Shown here: positions 32,646-44,652 of the stretch, piece by piece
Position numbering within the stretch: position 1 is the first letter of the stretch
Layout: every line of letters begins with the position of its first letter
Assembly: GCA_022560025.1 (NCBI GenBank)
Contig: JAFISE010000096.1
Location: 62,001 to 126,000 of the forward strand
Direction: 5' to 3'
DNA from: Stagonosporopsis chrysanthemi
Lineage: Eukaryota; Ascomycota; Dothideomycetes; Pleosporales; Didymellaceae
Length of the DNA: 64,000 nucleotides
The notes under the pieces: model-generated
The model's input: the letters and a program-made list of their open reading frames with translations, nothing else
Database searches by the model: none
Told to the model about the DNA's origin: nothing
Position numbers and translations under genes: made by a program

Positions 32646-35600
32646 ATGATGCGTCACAAGACGCTCAACCCAGCGTCACCCTGGTACCCACCCGCCCTCG
32701 GCTGGCCCTCCCTCGTCGCCGCCGTCATAACCTCATGGGTGCTGATGGCTGTGCTGGCGTACTTTGCGCACCAGAGCACAACCCATGGCGGCGTGCTTTT
32801 CGCGCCCGACGTCAACGACGTCCCGCTGCGCCGTGCGTTTGCATACCGCTACGCCCCGACGCTCGTCACGGTGCTGTTTGGCGTCTGCTTGGTCTGGATT
32901 GATCACGATGCCAAGCGCTTCGAGCCCTACCGGCAGATGGCGAGGCAAGGGCGTGGTGTGGGCGCGCACGATTCGCTGCTGGTTGCGTATCCGTTTGAGT
33001 TTGCGCCGTTTGCGCCGTTCGTTGCGGCCAGGAGGGGGTGAGTTCTTTTCCGTTTTGTTCTTAAGGGGAGAACGGATGAGCAAAAGAGAGAGAGACGTGT
33101 GCGGGAGCTAAAGCGTTGTCCAGGCATTGGCTTGTGTTTTGGGCGGCAAGCGCAAGCGTGCTCATGTCGTTTGGCGTTGTGCCTTTGCAGGCTGGTCTTT
33201 TTTCCACGCGTGCTATTGAGCGCGGCTTCGCGCACGACTTTGCTGTCTCAAGTGCGTTTCTGCACTCGTCTGGGCAGGAGCGCTCGTTGAGCCTCGCCTA
33301 CGCCCAGTCTGCGTACGCCATCTTGAGCTTCAATGAGACGCTGCCGCCTTTCACGGCGCGCAACTACACGCTGAGACCATTCGCGGCTGTGGGGCGCGAG
33401 GCGGCGGCGGGCGAGTCGTGGACTGCGAATAGCACGCTGTACAGCATGGATTTGCAGTGTGATAGGGCTGAGGCCGCTGGCAAGAGGAATACGACAGTTG
33501 TGGTGCAAGAGGAAAAGTATTATGCCTCGCCTGACGGTGGCCCCCCGATCAAAAAGACCGAGAATGTCACGTATACCACAATCAACGACGCCGGCTTCAA
33601 CAGCTCGACAGGCTGCTATGTGCCCCACAGGCGACTCAACAACAACACCGACGGAGCGCAGGTCACTGTAAACGGGAAGCCGATTCAGCAGTATTACCGA
33701 AAGTATTCTACCGACTACAAGGGCTGGTTCTCGCCTTCGCTCGCGACTGGGTCCATCTCAGGCAACCTCCGAAGCAGTCCGGCCTGTGGCGACCGGGGGA
33801 ACCACACGTTTTTTGCCCTCTTCACTCAGAACAAGAAGACGGACGTCGATGCCGACAATGAGATTACAGCCATATTCTGCAGGCCGTCCTACTACGAGCA
33901 GGACGTTGAGGCGACGGTACACTCGATGACTGGGGCGCCAACAAATGTAAACTTGATCGGGGAGAGGCGCCCAATCTCCCCAGGCCTCTTCAACTCGACC
34001 GTCTTTGAAGACACGCTTGCGTCGGGCGAGCGCCAGATCCAGATAAGACAGGACAGCCTGCCGGGTATCTCGATCCCCCGCCATCCTGAAGATCTGTACG
34101 ACATGGACCTGACGCCCGCCGTCTTCGCCACCCCACCCATTATGACGACCGTCATGTCGCACGCCAAAGATGAGCTCCCGGATCTGCTGGACCCGGAGAA
34201 GCTGAACCAGGCCTACGAGACGGTCTACCGGCTGTTCTTCGCGCGCGCAATGACCGATATCATCCGGCCTGACTTCACCGCGGCGGCGAGAGTCACGGCG
34301 GGGCAGCTCCACTCGCGTACCGAGGCAGTCGTGCTCGAGCCCGTCTTTGTGTACCTGGTCGAGAGCCTACTCGGAGTCGTCTCGCTGGCGATCCTCGCGC
34401 TCATGTATATCGGCTTCACTGAGCGCGCGAGCAGCAGACTCGTCGACGATCCCGGTAAGCATGCTCCCTTTGCTTTCAGTATCGAAACCCTGTCTACTAA
34501 CCCGCGCCAGCGCCCATGGCGACTACCATGTCTATGGTTGCCGACGACAAGGCTCTGCTGGACAAGTTCGCCGAACTGGATTGTGCGCCTGAGCAGTACT
34601 TCAATCAGAAGCTTAGAGCATGCGCCTACAAGTTCGGGAATGCTTCGTCGAACCACTGGTAGGGACGAGCCTGGACATCCTTGACTCAATGTAGTTGACC
34701 AACCGCAGCATTACTACCGTAGAGCTCAGCTCCGAAGCCCAACAGCCCTTACTCGCGTCTTCGGATTCGGAGAAAAAGGGCGCACACCGGCTGCCAAAGC
34801 CCATGAGACCTACCGAGTTCCACGCTGCGACTGCTGTCCTGTTCGTAGGCCTTTTCGTGGCGCTCACCATCATAATTGCTGTTTTCTTCACTCTTGCTAA
34901 GCCGAATGGTGGGTTTCGATACGCACTCGATACTTATAGGATGTGCTGACGTGGTGTCCAAGGTCTGCCTCTGCCGTCAAAGGACCCTGTTGTGCAGAAC
35001 CTCGTTACCGACTATCTTCCCACGGCTATCGCTACTCTCATAGAGCCTATGTGGATCGTTATCAACCGGCTCCTCTGCGTCCTGCAGCCTCTCGAGCAAA
35101 TGCGGGGCGCAGGGGCTGCTGCCTCACAAAGCATTACCCTCAACTATGGCTCCCTCCCACCCCAGCTTACACTGTTCAAGGCCGCTAAAAACAAACATTA
35201 CCTTCTTTCAGCCGTCTGCGCGATGAGCTTGTTGGCAAATCTCCTAGCGACCACGTTTGCGGGATTGTTTTATCATTCGACGTGGTTGCTCCCTCATGCG
35301 ACAATGTCGTCGCCACCTTTTGAGTCCAAGTTCGTCAACATCAACAGCACGTCGGGACCACCTATCGAGACATCTCCATACTACAACGACCCTATAGAAA
35401 TCTCGGGTGCCTATCGGAACTCCGCGGGCGAGAGCCACTTTCTGCTCTCAGAGTCTAATCTGACTCGAAACACATCACTACCTTCGTGGACAGATGAGAC
35501 TGCCATGTACCTACCATTCAAGACAACCGAGTCTGCGGGCGCGGCAGCAGATGAGATCTACCGAGCTCGCACAAAGTACTTCACCGCAGACCCTCGATGC

Positions 35601-36917
35601 AGACCTTTGTCCTTCGACAAAGACTTCCACATGCATTTGTGGCCATTTTCTAAGGAAGATCCGCTCAATTCGTTCAGCGTCAATGTAACCTCGTCGAACG
35701 GGAATGAGACTACGTGCTACGGGGCTGACAATAACCGTTTCATCAACAACTACGGGTTGAACAGCATGTGGCAGATCGGGGCCTCGGGCGGAATGAGCTG
35801 CCGCAACGGCAGAACAGCCGCGGAGATGGCGACGACCCTCGTTGCAGGGCCAAACGCCACTACATACGAGCAAGAAACGTGCAGGTCTGCTGTTGCGGTT
35901 GGCTGGATGCGGACAAACCAGAAATACTGCGACCGCACGCCCCCCAAGGACTGGAAGAAATCCACGTTCCAAGGATTCGAGGACGCTGACAGCGAAAACA
36001 CCTTCTTCATGCTGTGCCAGCCCGAGATGCGCGTCGGCGAAGCGTCGGTGCTGGTCGATGCGGCAGGTGTGCTGCAGAAGCCCGCAGAGGACCATACGCT
36101 AGACCCCAATCAAGATACAGAAGGTCTGGCGCCGTACTTTTCTAACGGCGCGGCCAACTTGATCTCGCAGTCTAACTTGTTCATGTTCCGGACGCTGAAG
36201 CCGTGGTGGCACAACGACACGTTTGCCGGCGAGTTCATCCACTACTTCGTGCACCGCGCCGACACATCACTGCGGCTCGCGGACCCCAGCGCCGCGCTGC
36301 CGACATTTGCAGACGTTGAAGTGCCCATGAAGAAGGCGTACACGCGCCTCTTCGCCGTCTGGCTCGGCATCAACAAAGACCACCTATTCGTGCCCGCCAC
36401 TACCGCAACCGTGCAGGTCCCCAGCACCCTCCTCGCACCCGAAGAGCGCATATTCTTCGTTACGCCGCTGTTCGCGATCTCGCTCGGCATCCTCGCCGTC
36501 TACATTGTGGTATCGATCGTCGTGTACCTGCGGCGCCCCGGCCGCTACCTCGCACGCATGCCCACGTCCCTCGGCGCCGTCATCGCGCTCTTCGCCTCAA
36601 GCTCTGCGCTCGCGGACCTCCGCGGCACCAGCGCCCTCAACAATGCGGACCGCAAGAGTTACCTCACGCGCCTCGCGTGCCGCTATGGCTACGGTAGCTA
36701 CGTCGGCGCCGACGGCGCTGTCCATGTTGGCGTCGAGAAGGCGCCGTTCTTCACCCACATGGACGAGGTCGGGTTCGAGGGGAGCAGGGCTGCGCTGGCG
36801 ACAATTCGGCGAAGGAATGCAGAAAAGGCTTCTGCGTCGCTCACGACAGTCGAGACCGCGTACGAGCATCTGCCACTGGAGGATCTGGAGGAGCGGGGCG
36901 GGTATGGGGGCCGGTAG
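32646..36917 (+). CDS. DUF3433-type multi-pass membrane protein, 1341 aa
   Basis: CDS 32646-33037, 33124-34454, 34511-34658, 34709-34908 and 34963-36917; introns 86, 56, 50, 54 nt and all four joins keep frame. The protein is built as two similar halves. Half one: PALGWPSLVAAVITSWVLMA, a second helix (VFWAASASVLMSFGVVPLQA), a long N-glycosylated ectodomain, and a closing helix (LLGVVSLAILALMYIGF). Half two: FHAATAVLFVGLFVALTIII, a helix pair around SAVCAMSLLANLLATTFAGL, a second ectodomain and a closing helix (LFAISLGILAVYIVVSIVVY). This matches fungal proteins annotated with DUF3433; function unknown. Very GC-rich 3' half. Upstream GTG-only extensions are ignored in favour of the first ATG. 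Confidence 0.85.
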
Positions 36918-37535
36918 TGCGCTCTTGTTGCGGGTTAAGGTGCGCTTAGCCTGGCCCTTTCTATTTGTATCTTGACCGAGAACCAATCCTCCTTTCTTAG
37001 TCATTAGCTGACTGTATCGCGGATCCCGAAAACAGTAGATTTAGCCATTTTTGTGTCAGACGGCCAGGAGACTCCGAGCCTTCTCGTTCGCCCAGCCCTA
37101 TTTGAACAACGTATCAGCGGATTAGTAGTTGGTTGGGTGACCACTAGCAACTCCCTCCTTTCCTATGAGTTCGCCTGGACGGTTGCTTTTTGTGACCATA
37201 TGGCGTACTTTTCAATACCGCACAGAGATCAGAATGCTTAGCACTGGCAGTGGCCATGACCATACTAACAGATTTGCTAACGACAGCTTCTAATACCTTG
37301 ACTGTGGTCTCATGCGGCATGAGCCTGCCTAATGTACCATTTGTTCTTACTGAGAGTGTTGAATTAAGCTCCACTATCTGTCCTGGGCACTTCTAGAGTG
37401 ATTCAGATTCAAGGACAGCTCGGCGATGTCCGAACAACACTCACAAGAAACAACCAGTCTCAACGTCTCTTTCTCCAGTAGAACGAGTGACACTGCCCTA
37501 ATCCATACAGATCCAAATCATACGGTACGTCGCGT
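36918..37535. other. Intergenic
   Basis: About 620 bases, no gene seen; marks the change from the housekeeping block to the accessory-looking block. Confidence 0.45.
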
Positions 37536-38895
37536 TTATACTACACCATCCGGAGCATCAAGCACTGCATTCAAGATGAAGCTGTCATGACCCGGTGTCC
37601 TTTGGGCGTACAATGGTTCATTCTCTATCTGATGGAGAGCAGCTTGCTCCGTGGCACGCCGTTCTGCAGTGCCCTCCCAACCCCATTGCTCTCGAAACGC
37701 CACCCATGCCTTGTCACGATTCTGTCTTAAGAGCTCTAAGCGCATGTTATTCTCATTGGATAAGGCCTTAAGCGGTGTTGGTGGTTTGATGTATTTTTGA
37801 TGTTCTGGTTCCTTAATTATATGAGTAGTGAATTCTCCAGGCTGATCAAATGGGCCTCGCACTCTGGCGTCGGACATTAGAATGGGTCGTGGTGGACGTT
37901 GAAGTGATGCCCTATGGCTGCTGTGAGCATAACAAATGTTGTGCACACATGATGGAAATGCAGATAGTGCTTGTAGCGTTGGTTCTCGTACGCACCAAGG
38001 AAACCGCTAAAGAGCTTGTTGAGCAAGATGACTTCAATCTTAGCCTGAGGCGGGATCTCTATCCATTCTCTGAAAGCGCTATCGCCTTTAATGGGTTTGA
38101 TTTGTTGCCATATACTTCTTTCTGCCCTCAAGTCGCTGCGCTTTTGAGCCTTGGTGAAAGAAAAGAGAACCTCCATGTCTGAGGTGCACAAATGAGCGAG
38201 CTTCCTGAAAATGCCTGGTGGCAGTTCGCTTTGTGTTCATAGATAGCTTTCGCACAAAGTCACACGCTTCACACGAGGAGAGTGAGTTCGTATGTTGTGC
38301 CAAAACTCTCGGATACGTTCTTCTAATCGGTCTGCCGGCATGGCTTGAACTTCTTCCGGCTGATCGCAATGATGATTGTTCATCCAGTAATCTTCATTCA
38401 TTCATCGAACCTGGATTTCAAGCTGCTCGATAAAGGGCAAAAATCTCATGTCGTAGAGTGTATCGCCGACATAGCAGCCGCGAAGTATCCAGTCTGCGTC
38501 AACGCAAAACCAAGCGGATGAAGCTAGAGAAGAGAAGTTTCCCTGCCTCGGTGCGGATGCGGGACGATGTGTGCGTAAGCTGAAAGAGCGTTGGAATATC
38601 GCATAGTCCAATGTTATGAAGCTGTAATTCCCAGATCAGGAAATCAAAAGAAGGGAGGCTTGATTGGTGCGTCTGTTCTGATTGAAGAACGTAGCTTGTG
38701 AATGGAACGAGCAACTCTCCTTCATCGGTGGTGTGGAGTCTCAAATCGAGCGGCCGTCCCCATATGTTCTTGCGAATCGCTCGAAACATGGTTGTGGTGT
38801 TGAAGTCCTGGTTTGTACCGTACGGGTGACAAAATTGCAACAAGTTGAAAGCTGAGAAGAACTTACTGTCATGCAGAACAAGAAATATATCCTAA
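37536..38895 (-). pseudogene. Decayed hypothetical gene (frameshifts and in-frame TGAs)
   Basis: Protein-like sequence runs along the minus strand from about 38895 (DIFLVLHDSKFFSAFNLLQF) through WGRPLDLRLHTTDEGELLV and LFQLTHTSSRIRTEAGKLLF, then shifts frame at about 38520 to WFCVDADWILRGCYVGDTLY. That second frame holds two TGA codons (after LEIQVR and after CESYL) but stays protein-like on both sides (MNEDYWMNNHHCDQPEEVQA; ERSIWQQIKPIKGDSAFREW). Near 37900 it shifts again into a third frame that carries NENNMRLELLRQNRDKAWVA to LDAPDGVV-stop. No intron phases rescue it. The LTHTSSRIRTEA segment recalls fungal F-box/2EXR-like proteins, weakly. Likely pseudogene; sequencing error would have to act four times. 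Confidence 0.55.
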
Positions 38896-39097
38896 CTTAA
38901 GGGAGCTTTCCAAATTCGGGCTGCGTGATTGGAGGTGCACGCCTCGCCATACTGTTGCACGACTGGCCCTTCGACACTTAGTAAGCAACGTCTTAGTAGC
39001 TAGTGTCAACCGCTCTCTTACCAGCTTCGATTCGTACAAACCAACATTCTACCAACGGAGAGTAGTAGAATTGACGGCCTCTCGTCTTCCTACCTTC

Positions 39098-40933
39098 ATG
39101 CAACCAGTAACGACGTCTTTGCGAGGCCTACGCGCAAAAATGGCGGCAAAGGGGCATCACGTCCACGCACAACGCGCATCTCACTCCTCTCGATCCAGCT
39201 TAAAGTCTTTGTTTGACTACACCGGCGGAATATGGCTTTGGAATGAGGCGGAGCAGCTCAAGGCCCGACATTGTCGTTTTGATATCTCAGGTCTTCAGCA
39301 GGCAGCTTGCCAAGCTGTTGGCACGAACAGATGTTCATCCTTCAAGAAAATCGGCGAAGGTAACTTCAACAAGGCATACCGTCTTGAGATGGAAAATGGG
39401 CAAAAAGTCATTGCAAAAATTCCTCATCCTAATGCTGGCCCACCTGTGCTCACTACTTCATCAGAGGTAGCGACAATGGAATTTGCCCGGAACGTCCTAA
39501 ACATACCGGTTCCCAAGGTTCTTGCTTGGAGCGCTACTGATCAGAATCCTGTTCAATCAGAATACATCATCATGGAAGAAGCACAAGGTCTCCAACTTCA
39601 CGATGTTTGGAAGGAACTTCCGTTGCGGAAGAAAGTCAAAATCATTCGTGAGTTCGTAGAAATCGAGAGGAAGCTGCTCTCGGTATCTTTCGACAAGTAC
39701 GGGCCGACTTGCTTCATTGCATACACCACTGTTATTTTTTACTTACAATTTTGTTAGGTTTGGATCGTTGTACCTAAGGGATAGTGGGGTTCGGGGATGT
39801 CAGCCTGCGGTCGCCAAAAATGCTCCACATGGTACTTCTGATTACATTGCTTCCCGATACAGCATTGGACCCATCACGCGACGAGACTTTTGGAAGAAAC
39901 AACGCGGCGAGATGCAACATCATGGTCCCTGTAAGTGTCTTAATCGCATACTAGGCTCGAGACGTGCGCTCAAAACAGTCTTAGGGACATCTGCTGCAGG
40001 ATATCTAGAGTCTATTGCTTGCCGTGAGATTGACTGGATCAATTCTTATGCGGACCCGTTGGAACCAGTCGAAACACCATGGCAATACACAAGCAATGAG
40101 CAACGAAGTCCAGATACTCATACGGAATTGTTGCAGAAATACCTGTCCGTTATCCCACTTGTTACACCTCAAGGCCCTGAGATCGTATCTTCCAGACTTT
40201 GGCATCCTGATTTCCATGCTGGCAATATATATATCGACGATGAGGCCCGGATCTCGTGTATCATCGATTGGCAGGGAGCGTGGACCACCCCAGTGTTTCT
40301 TGGAGCCAACCCCCCATTGATTCTGGACTACGGCATTGACATGTTAATGAAGCTTCCTGATAATTTCAAGATGCTAGACGATGCCACGAAAGATCGTCTA
40401 AATTACCAGGTGTCCCAGTCTATCATGATCCATACGTATGAAACGTACACGGCAGAGAAGAATCCTCTGATGCACAAGGTGATGCAACATCCTCGTGGTC
40501 AAACCCTCAAGCAACTTGAGGCCTTTGCTGGTTCTACCTGGGATGATTGTCTTTTCCCTCTTCAGGAATGCTTAATCCGTGTCGAAAGGTATGATGATTC
40601 TCTTCATTTTAATTTGTATTTTAATTTTAAATCAGAGAATGGGACCACTTTAAGATTAAGGAGCCATGTCCGTATCATTTCTCGCCAGAACAGATCCAGC
40701 AACACGAAGAAGAAGCCGATGCTTTTAACAAAAGTCAGAATTTTTGGAGAGGACTACAAGGCGTGCTGACTGATGAGGGATATACTTCGCCTGAGACCCT
40801 GCCTGAAGCCGTCAAGGTACTCAAGGATTTGCGTGCAGCCGGGCTGCGTGATCTGAAGGGCGAGAAGAGACGTCAGTTTGAGGACGTGACGCAGTGGATA
40901 GTAGATCTCGATATAACCGCAGCTAGTAAGTGA
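39098..40933 (+). CDS. Aminoglycoside phosphotransferase (APH) family protein, 557 aa
   Basis: Kinase-like fold protein of the large fungal APH family, related to yeast Aim9-type proteins; substrate unknown, and antibiotic resistance is not implied. CDS 39098-39696, 39758-39930, 39985-40588 and 40636-40933; introns 61, 54 and 47 nt, all in phase. N-lobe: KKIGEGNFNKAYRLEMENGQ and VIAKIPHPNAGP with the ATP-binding Lys; YIIMEEAQGLQLHDVW is the hinge. Catalytic loop LWHPDFHAGNIYIDD (HxDxxxxN) and metal-binding ISCIIDWQGAWTTP (IDW) are intact. C-terminal part charged and helical (EEEADAFNKSQNFWRGLQGV). Apparently functional despite decayed neighbours. A mitochondrial presequence is possible (MQPVTTSLRGLRAKM). 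Confidence 0.85.
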
Positions 40934-41304
40934 ACTGTTATCCGGATACCCAGCTTAAGCTTGTGAGTACAAATATTCCCCTCGCTGTGTTTCCCTTGCA
41001 TTTGTGAGAACAAAGTGATTTGTAAGCAGCCCGCAGTCCATACCTGGGCACAGGTGGTAAAGCCGTTTCTTCATCTTTAAGAAAGATTCTTGGAGTAAGT
41101 ACATGTGCGGGGAAACTTGTGGGCAAGCATTCAAAGGACGGTTAGAGTTTCGGCCAAGTTGTGGTTCAGACATCACTTCAATGTACGTGATTTCAGCCAT
41201 GTCTTGTATCAATGGCTTTAAGGTGTACACAGGTAAACACCTAAAGCCAGACCAGCCACTAGATGTCATCGTGCATCATCATCCCGATCGGCATCATTGC
41301 GCTA

Positions 41305-42430
41305 CTAGTAAGTTGTTTCGATGCCTTTGAACCAGGGATGGTCCAATGCCTGACGCGCTGTAAGCCGCTGTGACGGATCCAGGTTATTCAATCCTCGTAT
41401 CAAGTCCTTGAACGTCGAGTCAACACCTGTCCAGTCCGAGAACGGCACGTAAGGAATATGTTCTGCCGCCCGCTCATCCCAAAGCATTCTGAGAATCTCG
41501 CAGTTCGCTTCCTCATCACCAACATGCTTCATGAGCCCATTCAACCCTACCCTGTCCCCAAAATATGATATCTGGCGCTGCAGGCGGATGAACGCTGGTA
41601 GTGCACCTTTCGATTCGTGCAGTTTGAAATCATCATCAGGCCCTAGTATGACACGCCCGAGAATAGCGTAAATGCGCTTGGGATGTCAGCAATCAAAGAC
41701 ATATGCCTAGACAAAGCACTTACTACCAGCCCGAATGAATACATGTCAAATGGTTTGTTTAGCTCTCCCTTGAAGTGACCCTCAGGGCTGCGCCAGTTAT
41801 CATTTCCAGCTAGCATTCCTTTGATACACCTAGGCTTTGGGAGATAGGCTGCATTCTCAAGATCAGAGATTTGTACCTTTTCGATTACGGCCTCTTGGTT
41901 AACATGGTGGTAATTGACCAGAATATTGTCAGGCTTGATATCTAGATTATATGAGCTGCTCATGTTCACTGTGTGAATGATCTAACCCCTGGGCTCACCT
42001 AAATGAACAATGTCGCGGCCATGCATTTCTGCAATTCCTTGCAAAGTGGCATCGAGGATTTCCTTCCGAGCTCGCACTGGTACCTTGTTTCGAACCAGAC
42101 TCAAAAAATCATCCTCCAGGCATTCATATACGAATATGCGTTGGTCTGGGATGGTATCGAACTGTAATCGTATGCGGAGAGTCTGAGGAAGTCTTGGTCG
42201 AATGTTCTCATTGAAGGCTGAGAATATGTTTTGAGGAATGTCTTTCAATGTGAAGTCATCATTTCCAGATCTAACGGAGCATTAGTCATCCTGTAAACAT
42301 ACGACATGAGAGGTTGCCCGAACGATGCTAACCAAACACGGCCATGGCGCGGTCTTTCTTGTATCAATTTCTTGAAGGAATAGCAACGTCCGGTTGAACC
42401 TATTAAATTGAGGGTCTTTGATGGTGCCAT
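41305..42430 (-). CDS. Divergent protein kinase, 322 aa
   Basis: Model: complement of 41305-41676, 41724-41941, 41999-42270 and 42324-42430; introns 47, 57 and 53 nt. Kinase landmarks: FTLKDI (Lys near residue 45), catalytic HLDIKPDNILVN, SDLENAAYL in place of DFG, WRSPE in place of APE, DMYSFGLV (subdomain IX), and RLTARQALDHPWF at the end. The N-lobe is short, without a classic glycine-rich loop (ERPRHGRVWLAS). The first intron's donor is uncertain: GTTCGG gives 53 nt, while a better consensus GTATGT would leave only 32 nt; both keep frame. Could be an active atypical fungal kinase. The transposon lies 85 bases upstream of the start. Confidence 0.7.
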
Positions 42431-42516
42431 CTTGATGTCGTATGGGACATGCCCTTCTCACCGGGATTAACGAAGGGATGATCGTTCATAAATACAAGAC
42501 GAGCTAGCGAATCTTA

Positions 42517-42559
42517 CCGTGTCCGTGCACCCAATGCACGGATTCAACCAATGCACGGT
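42517..42559 (+). repeat. Left terminal inverted repeat of the transposon, 43 bp
   Basis: Identical to the reverse complement of 44608-44650. Contains two direct copies of CCAATGCACGG, possible transposase-binding sites. Confidence 0.92.
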
Positions 42560-42599
42560 ATAACCAAACAACGCACCTATTTTGACGCGTAATAACTCC

Positions 42600-44334
42600 A
42601 CTACTATGCCAGGAATTAATAATGCTATTGCAGAGATTCATAATTTAAAGCCTGGCGATAAATTTGTATATACTTAGATTGCAAAAAAACACAGTGTTAA
42701 TCGCTCTACATTGTTGCGCGTCCATTGACGCGATCAGGTTCCCTAGGCAGTTGCTAACAAGCAGCAGCAGAAGCTTACCCTACAACAAGAATTAGACCTT
42801 GTAAAGTATATAAATTTACTTACTACGCGTCACACAACACCTTTACGCACTATAGTACGCAATTTCGCCTCTACTGTTGCGCAAACTCCTGTCTCTAATA
42901 GCTAGGTTACACGCTTCCTTAACTGTCACCTCAACCAGCTTACCTACCAATGGACAACGGGTATAGACTCTAATTGCCACAACGCTGAGTCTGGGTATAA
43001 GTATAAGCTATACTTTGACCTACTGCAGCAGAAGATTGCTGAATACAACATTGAACCTAAGAACACGTACAATATAGATAAGAAGGGCTTTGCAATTAGG
43101 GTACTAGGAAGGACAAAGCGCATCTTTAGTAGGCGTTAATATAAGAAGAAGGAGGTTTAGCAAGCTTGTTAAGATAGCTTGCAAGAGTGGGTGAGCTTAC
43201 TAGCTTCTATCTGTGCTGATGGGACTGCTCTGCCTCCTGGCATTATATTTGCGTCAAAAAACTCCACAATCTAGAGTTATTAGGTGGCTGATATTGAGGC
43301 AGGAATACACCAAGTTTACGTGGCTTCTTTGCCTTCTGGCTGGACGAACAATGACATTGGATTAGCCTGGCTTGAGCAGGTGTTTGACTGTTATACTAAG
43401 GCAAAGGCGCGCAGAAGCTATAGGCTTTTGATAGTAGATGGCCACAGGAGCCACCTAACGCAGGACTTCATCGACTACTGCAATCAGAATCAGATTATAC
43501 TGGCTGTGTTGCCACCTCACAGTACCCAGACGCTGCAGCCGTTGGATGTAGTCTGCTTCAAGCCTCTCTCTGCGTACGCCTCTGAGCTGGATGACTACCT
43601 CCAGAAGACTCAAGGCCTATTGCTGTTGACGAAAGCCGACTTTTTCAGCCTATTCTGGCCTGCCTGGGTGCACACGTTCAAGGATAAGCTCATACAAAAC
43701 GCCTTCACCGCCACAGGGATAGACTTATTAAACCCTGACGTTATACTCAATAGATTCCGCTACACAACACCTACAAGCTCAGGCTTAGTTACCTCTGGCT
43801 CTACTGTCTATTCTGCAGAAGACTGGCTACAAGCTTGTACTACACTGCGTGCAGAAGTAAAGGATCTGTGCAGTGCAGGTGCGCGGAAGCTTGGCCAAAC
43901 TATCTACTACCTATCAACTCAGGTAGAGCTCCTTCACAGCAAACTTAATGGCCTAAGGCAGAAGCTATACCTAAAGCAGAAGCAGCAGAAGCAACCTAGC
44001 AGGCAATTAGACCTGCAACAGCATCAGGAGTACCACGGCGGAGCGATGGTGTGGTCTCCTCAGTCTATTCAGGAGGCACGGGTTTGAATGGCTGTTAATG
44101 AGAGGAACAAGGAGGAGGAAGAGCAAAAAAAAGCAGAGATAAGGGAGTTAGCAGCTGCTAATAAGCTATACAAGGAGAAGATTGAAGAAGAGAAGTGTTA
44201 ACAGCGGGCAAGGGAGAAGGAAGAGTGTGCAAGGATGAAGGCAGAGGAACGTTAAGCAATAGACGTCCGGAAAGCTGCCAGAGCCGCTGCTAAACAGGCC
44301 AACGACGCTGCAAAAGCTATACAACAGTTCTAAA
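42600..44334 (+). pseudogene. Transposase (DDE superfamily, Fot1/pogo) pseudogene
   Basis: A single plus-strand frame can be followed from about 42606 (MPGINNAIAEIHNL) to about 44334 through more than ten stop codons. The N-terminal part is a helix-turn-helix-like region (IAKKHSVNRSTLLRVH), the middle carries NIDKKGFAIRVLGRTKR (first catalytic Asp region) and ICADGTALPPGIIF, and 43284-44087 is still open with LLIVDGHRSHLT (second Asp) and LPPHSTQTLQPLDVVCF. A Glu/Lys-rich tail follows. The stops fall where CAA, CAG, TGG or CGA would be one C-to-T (or G-to-A) change away. Not functional as it stands. Confidence 0.85.
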
Positions 44335-44607
44335 GAGGTAAGACTATAACCTCAAAAGCTTCTGCAGTCAAACTAAAGCCTGTGCGTCATGCTGTAGGTG
44401 CTCGTAGTCGCCCAAAGCCTGCGACGCCTCCTCCACCAGCTCGCACACACACCACCCACAGTGGCCGCACCACCACTTTATATAGATAACTTTTGCATAA
44501 GAACTTTGTCGCATAGGTCTATAGAATACTGCACCAAAATACCTCGCAATAATAACTATTGTACGTGGCTCTACAACCTCATTTGTGTTGGCTACCAAAA
44601 GCGTTGA

Positions 44608-44650
44608 ACCGTGCATTGGTTGAATCCGTGCATTGGGTGCACGGACACGG
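44608..44650 (-). repeat. Right terminal inverted repeat of the transposon, 43 bp
   Basis: Perfect inverted copy of 42517-42559; followed directly by the TA duplication. Confidence 0.92.
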
Positions 44651-44652
44651 TA

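Larger units (their letters stand above)
42515..44652 (+). mobile_element. Fot1/pogo-type (Tc1-mariner) DNA transposon, 2134 bp, with TA target duplication
   Basis: Element proper 42517-44650, flanked by TA on both sides (42515-42516 and 44651-44652), as expected for Tc1/mariner insertion. The ends are perfect 43-bp inverted repeats starting CCGTGTCCGTGCACCC. Inside is a damaged transposase gene on the plus strand. It is more AT-rich than its surroundings in the 5' half, consistent with RIP. Structurally complete, so it could still be moved in trans by an active relative. Confidence 0.92.

Noticed and set aside
39098..40933. Antibiotic-resistance gene
   Set aside because: APH fold only; fungal members of this family are numerous and not aminoglycoside-resistance enzymes as a rule.
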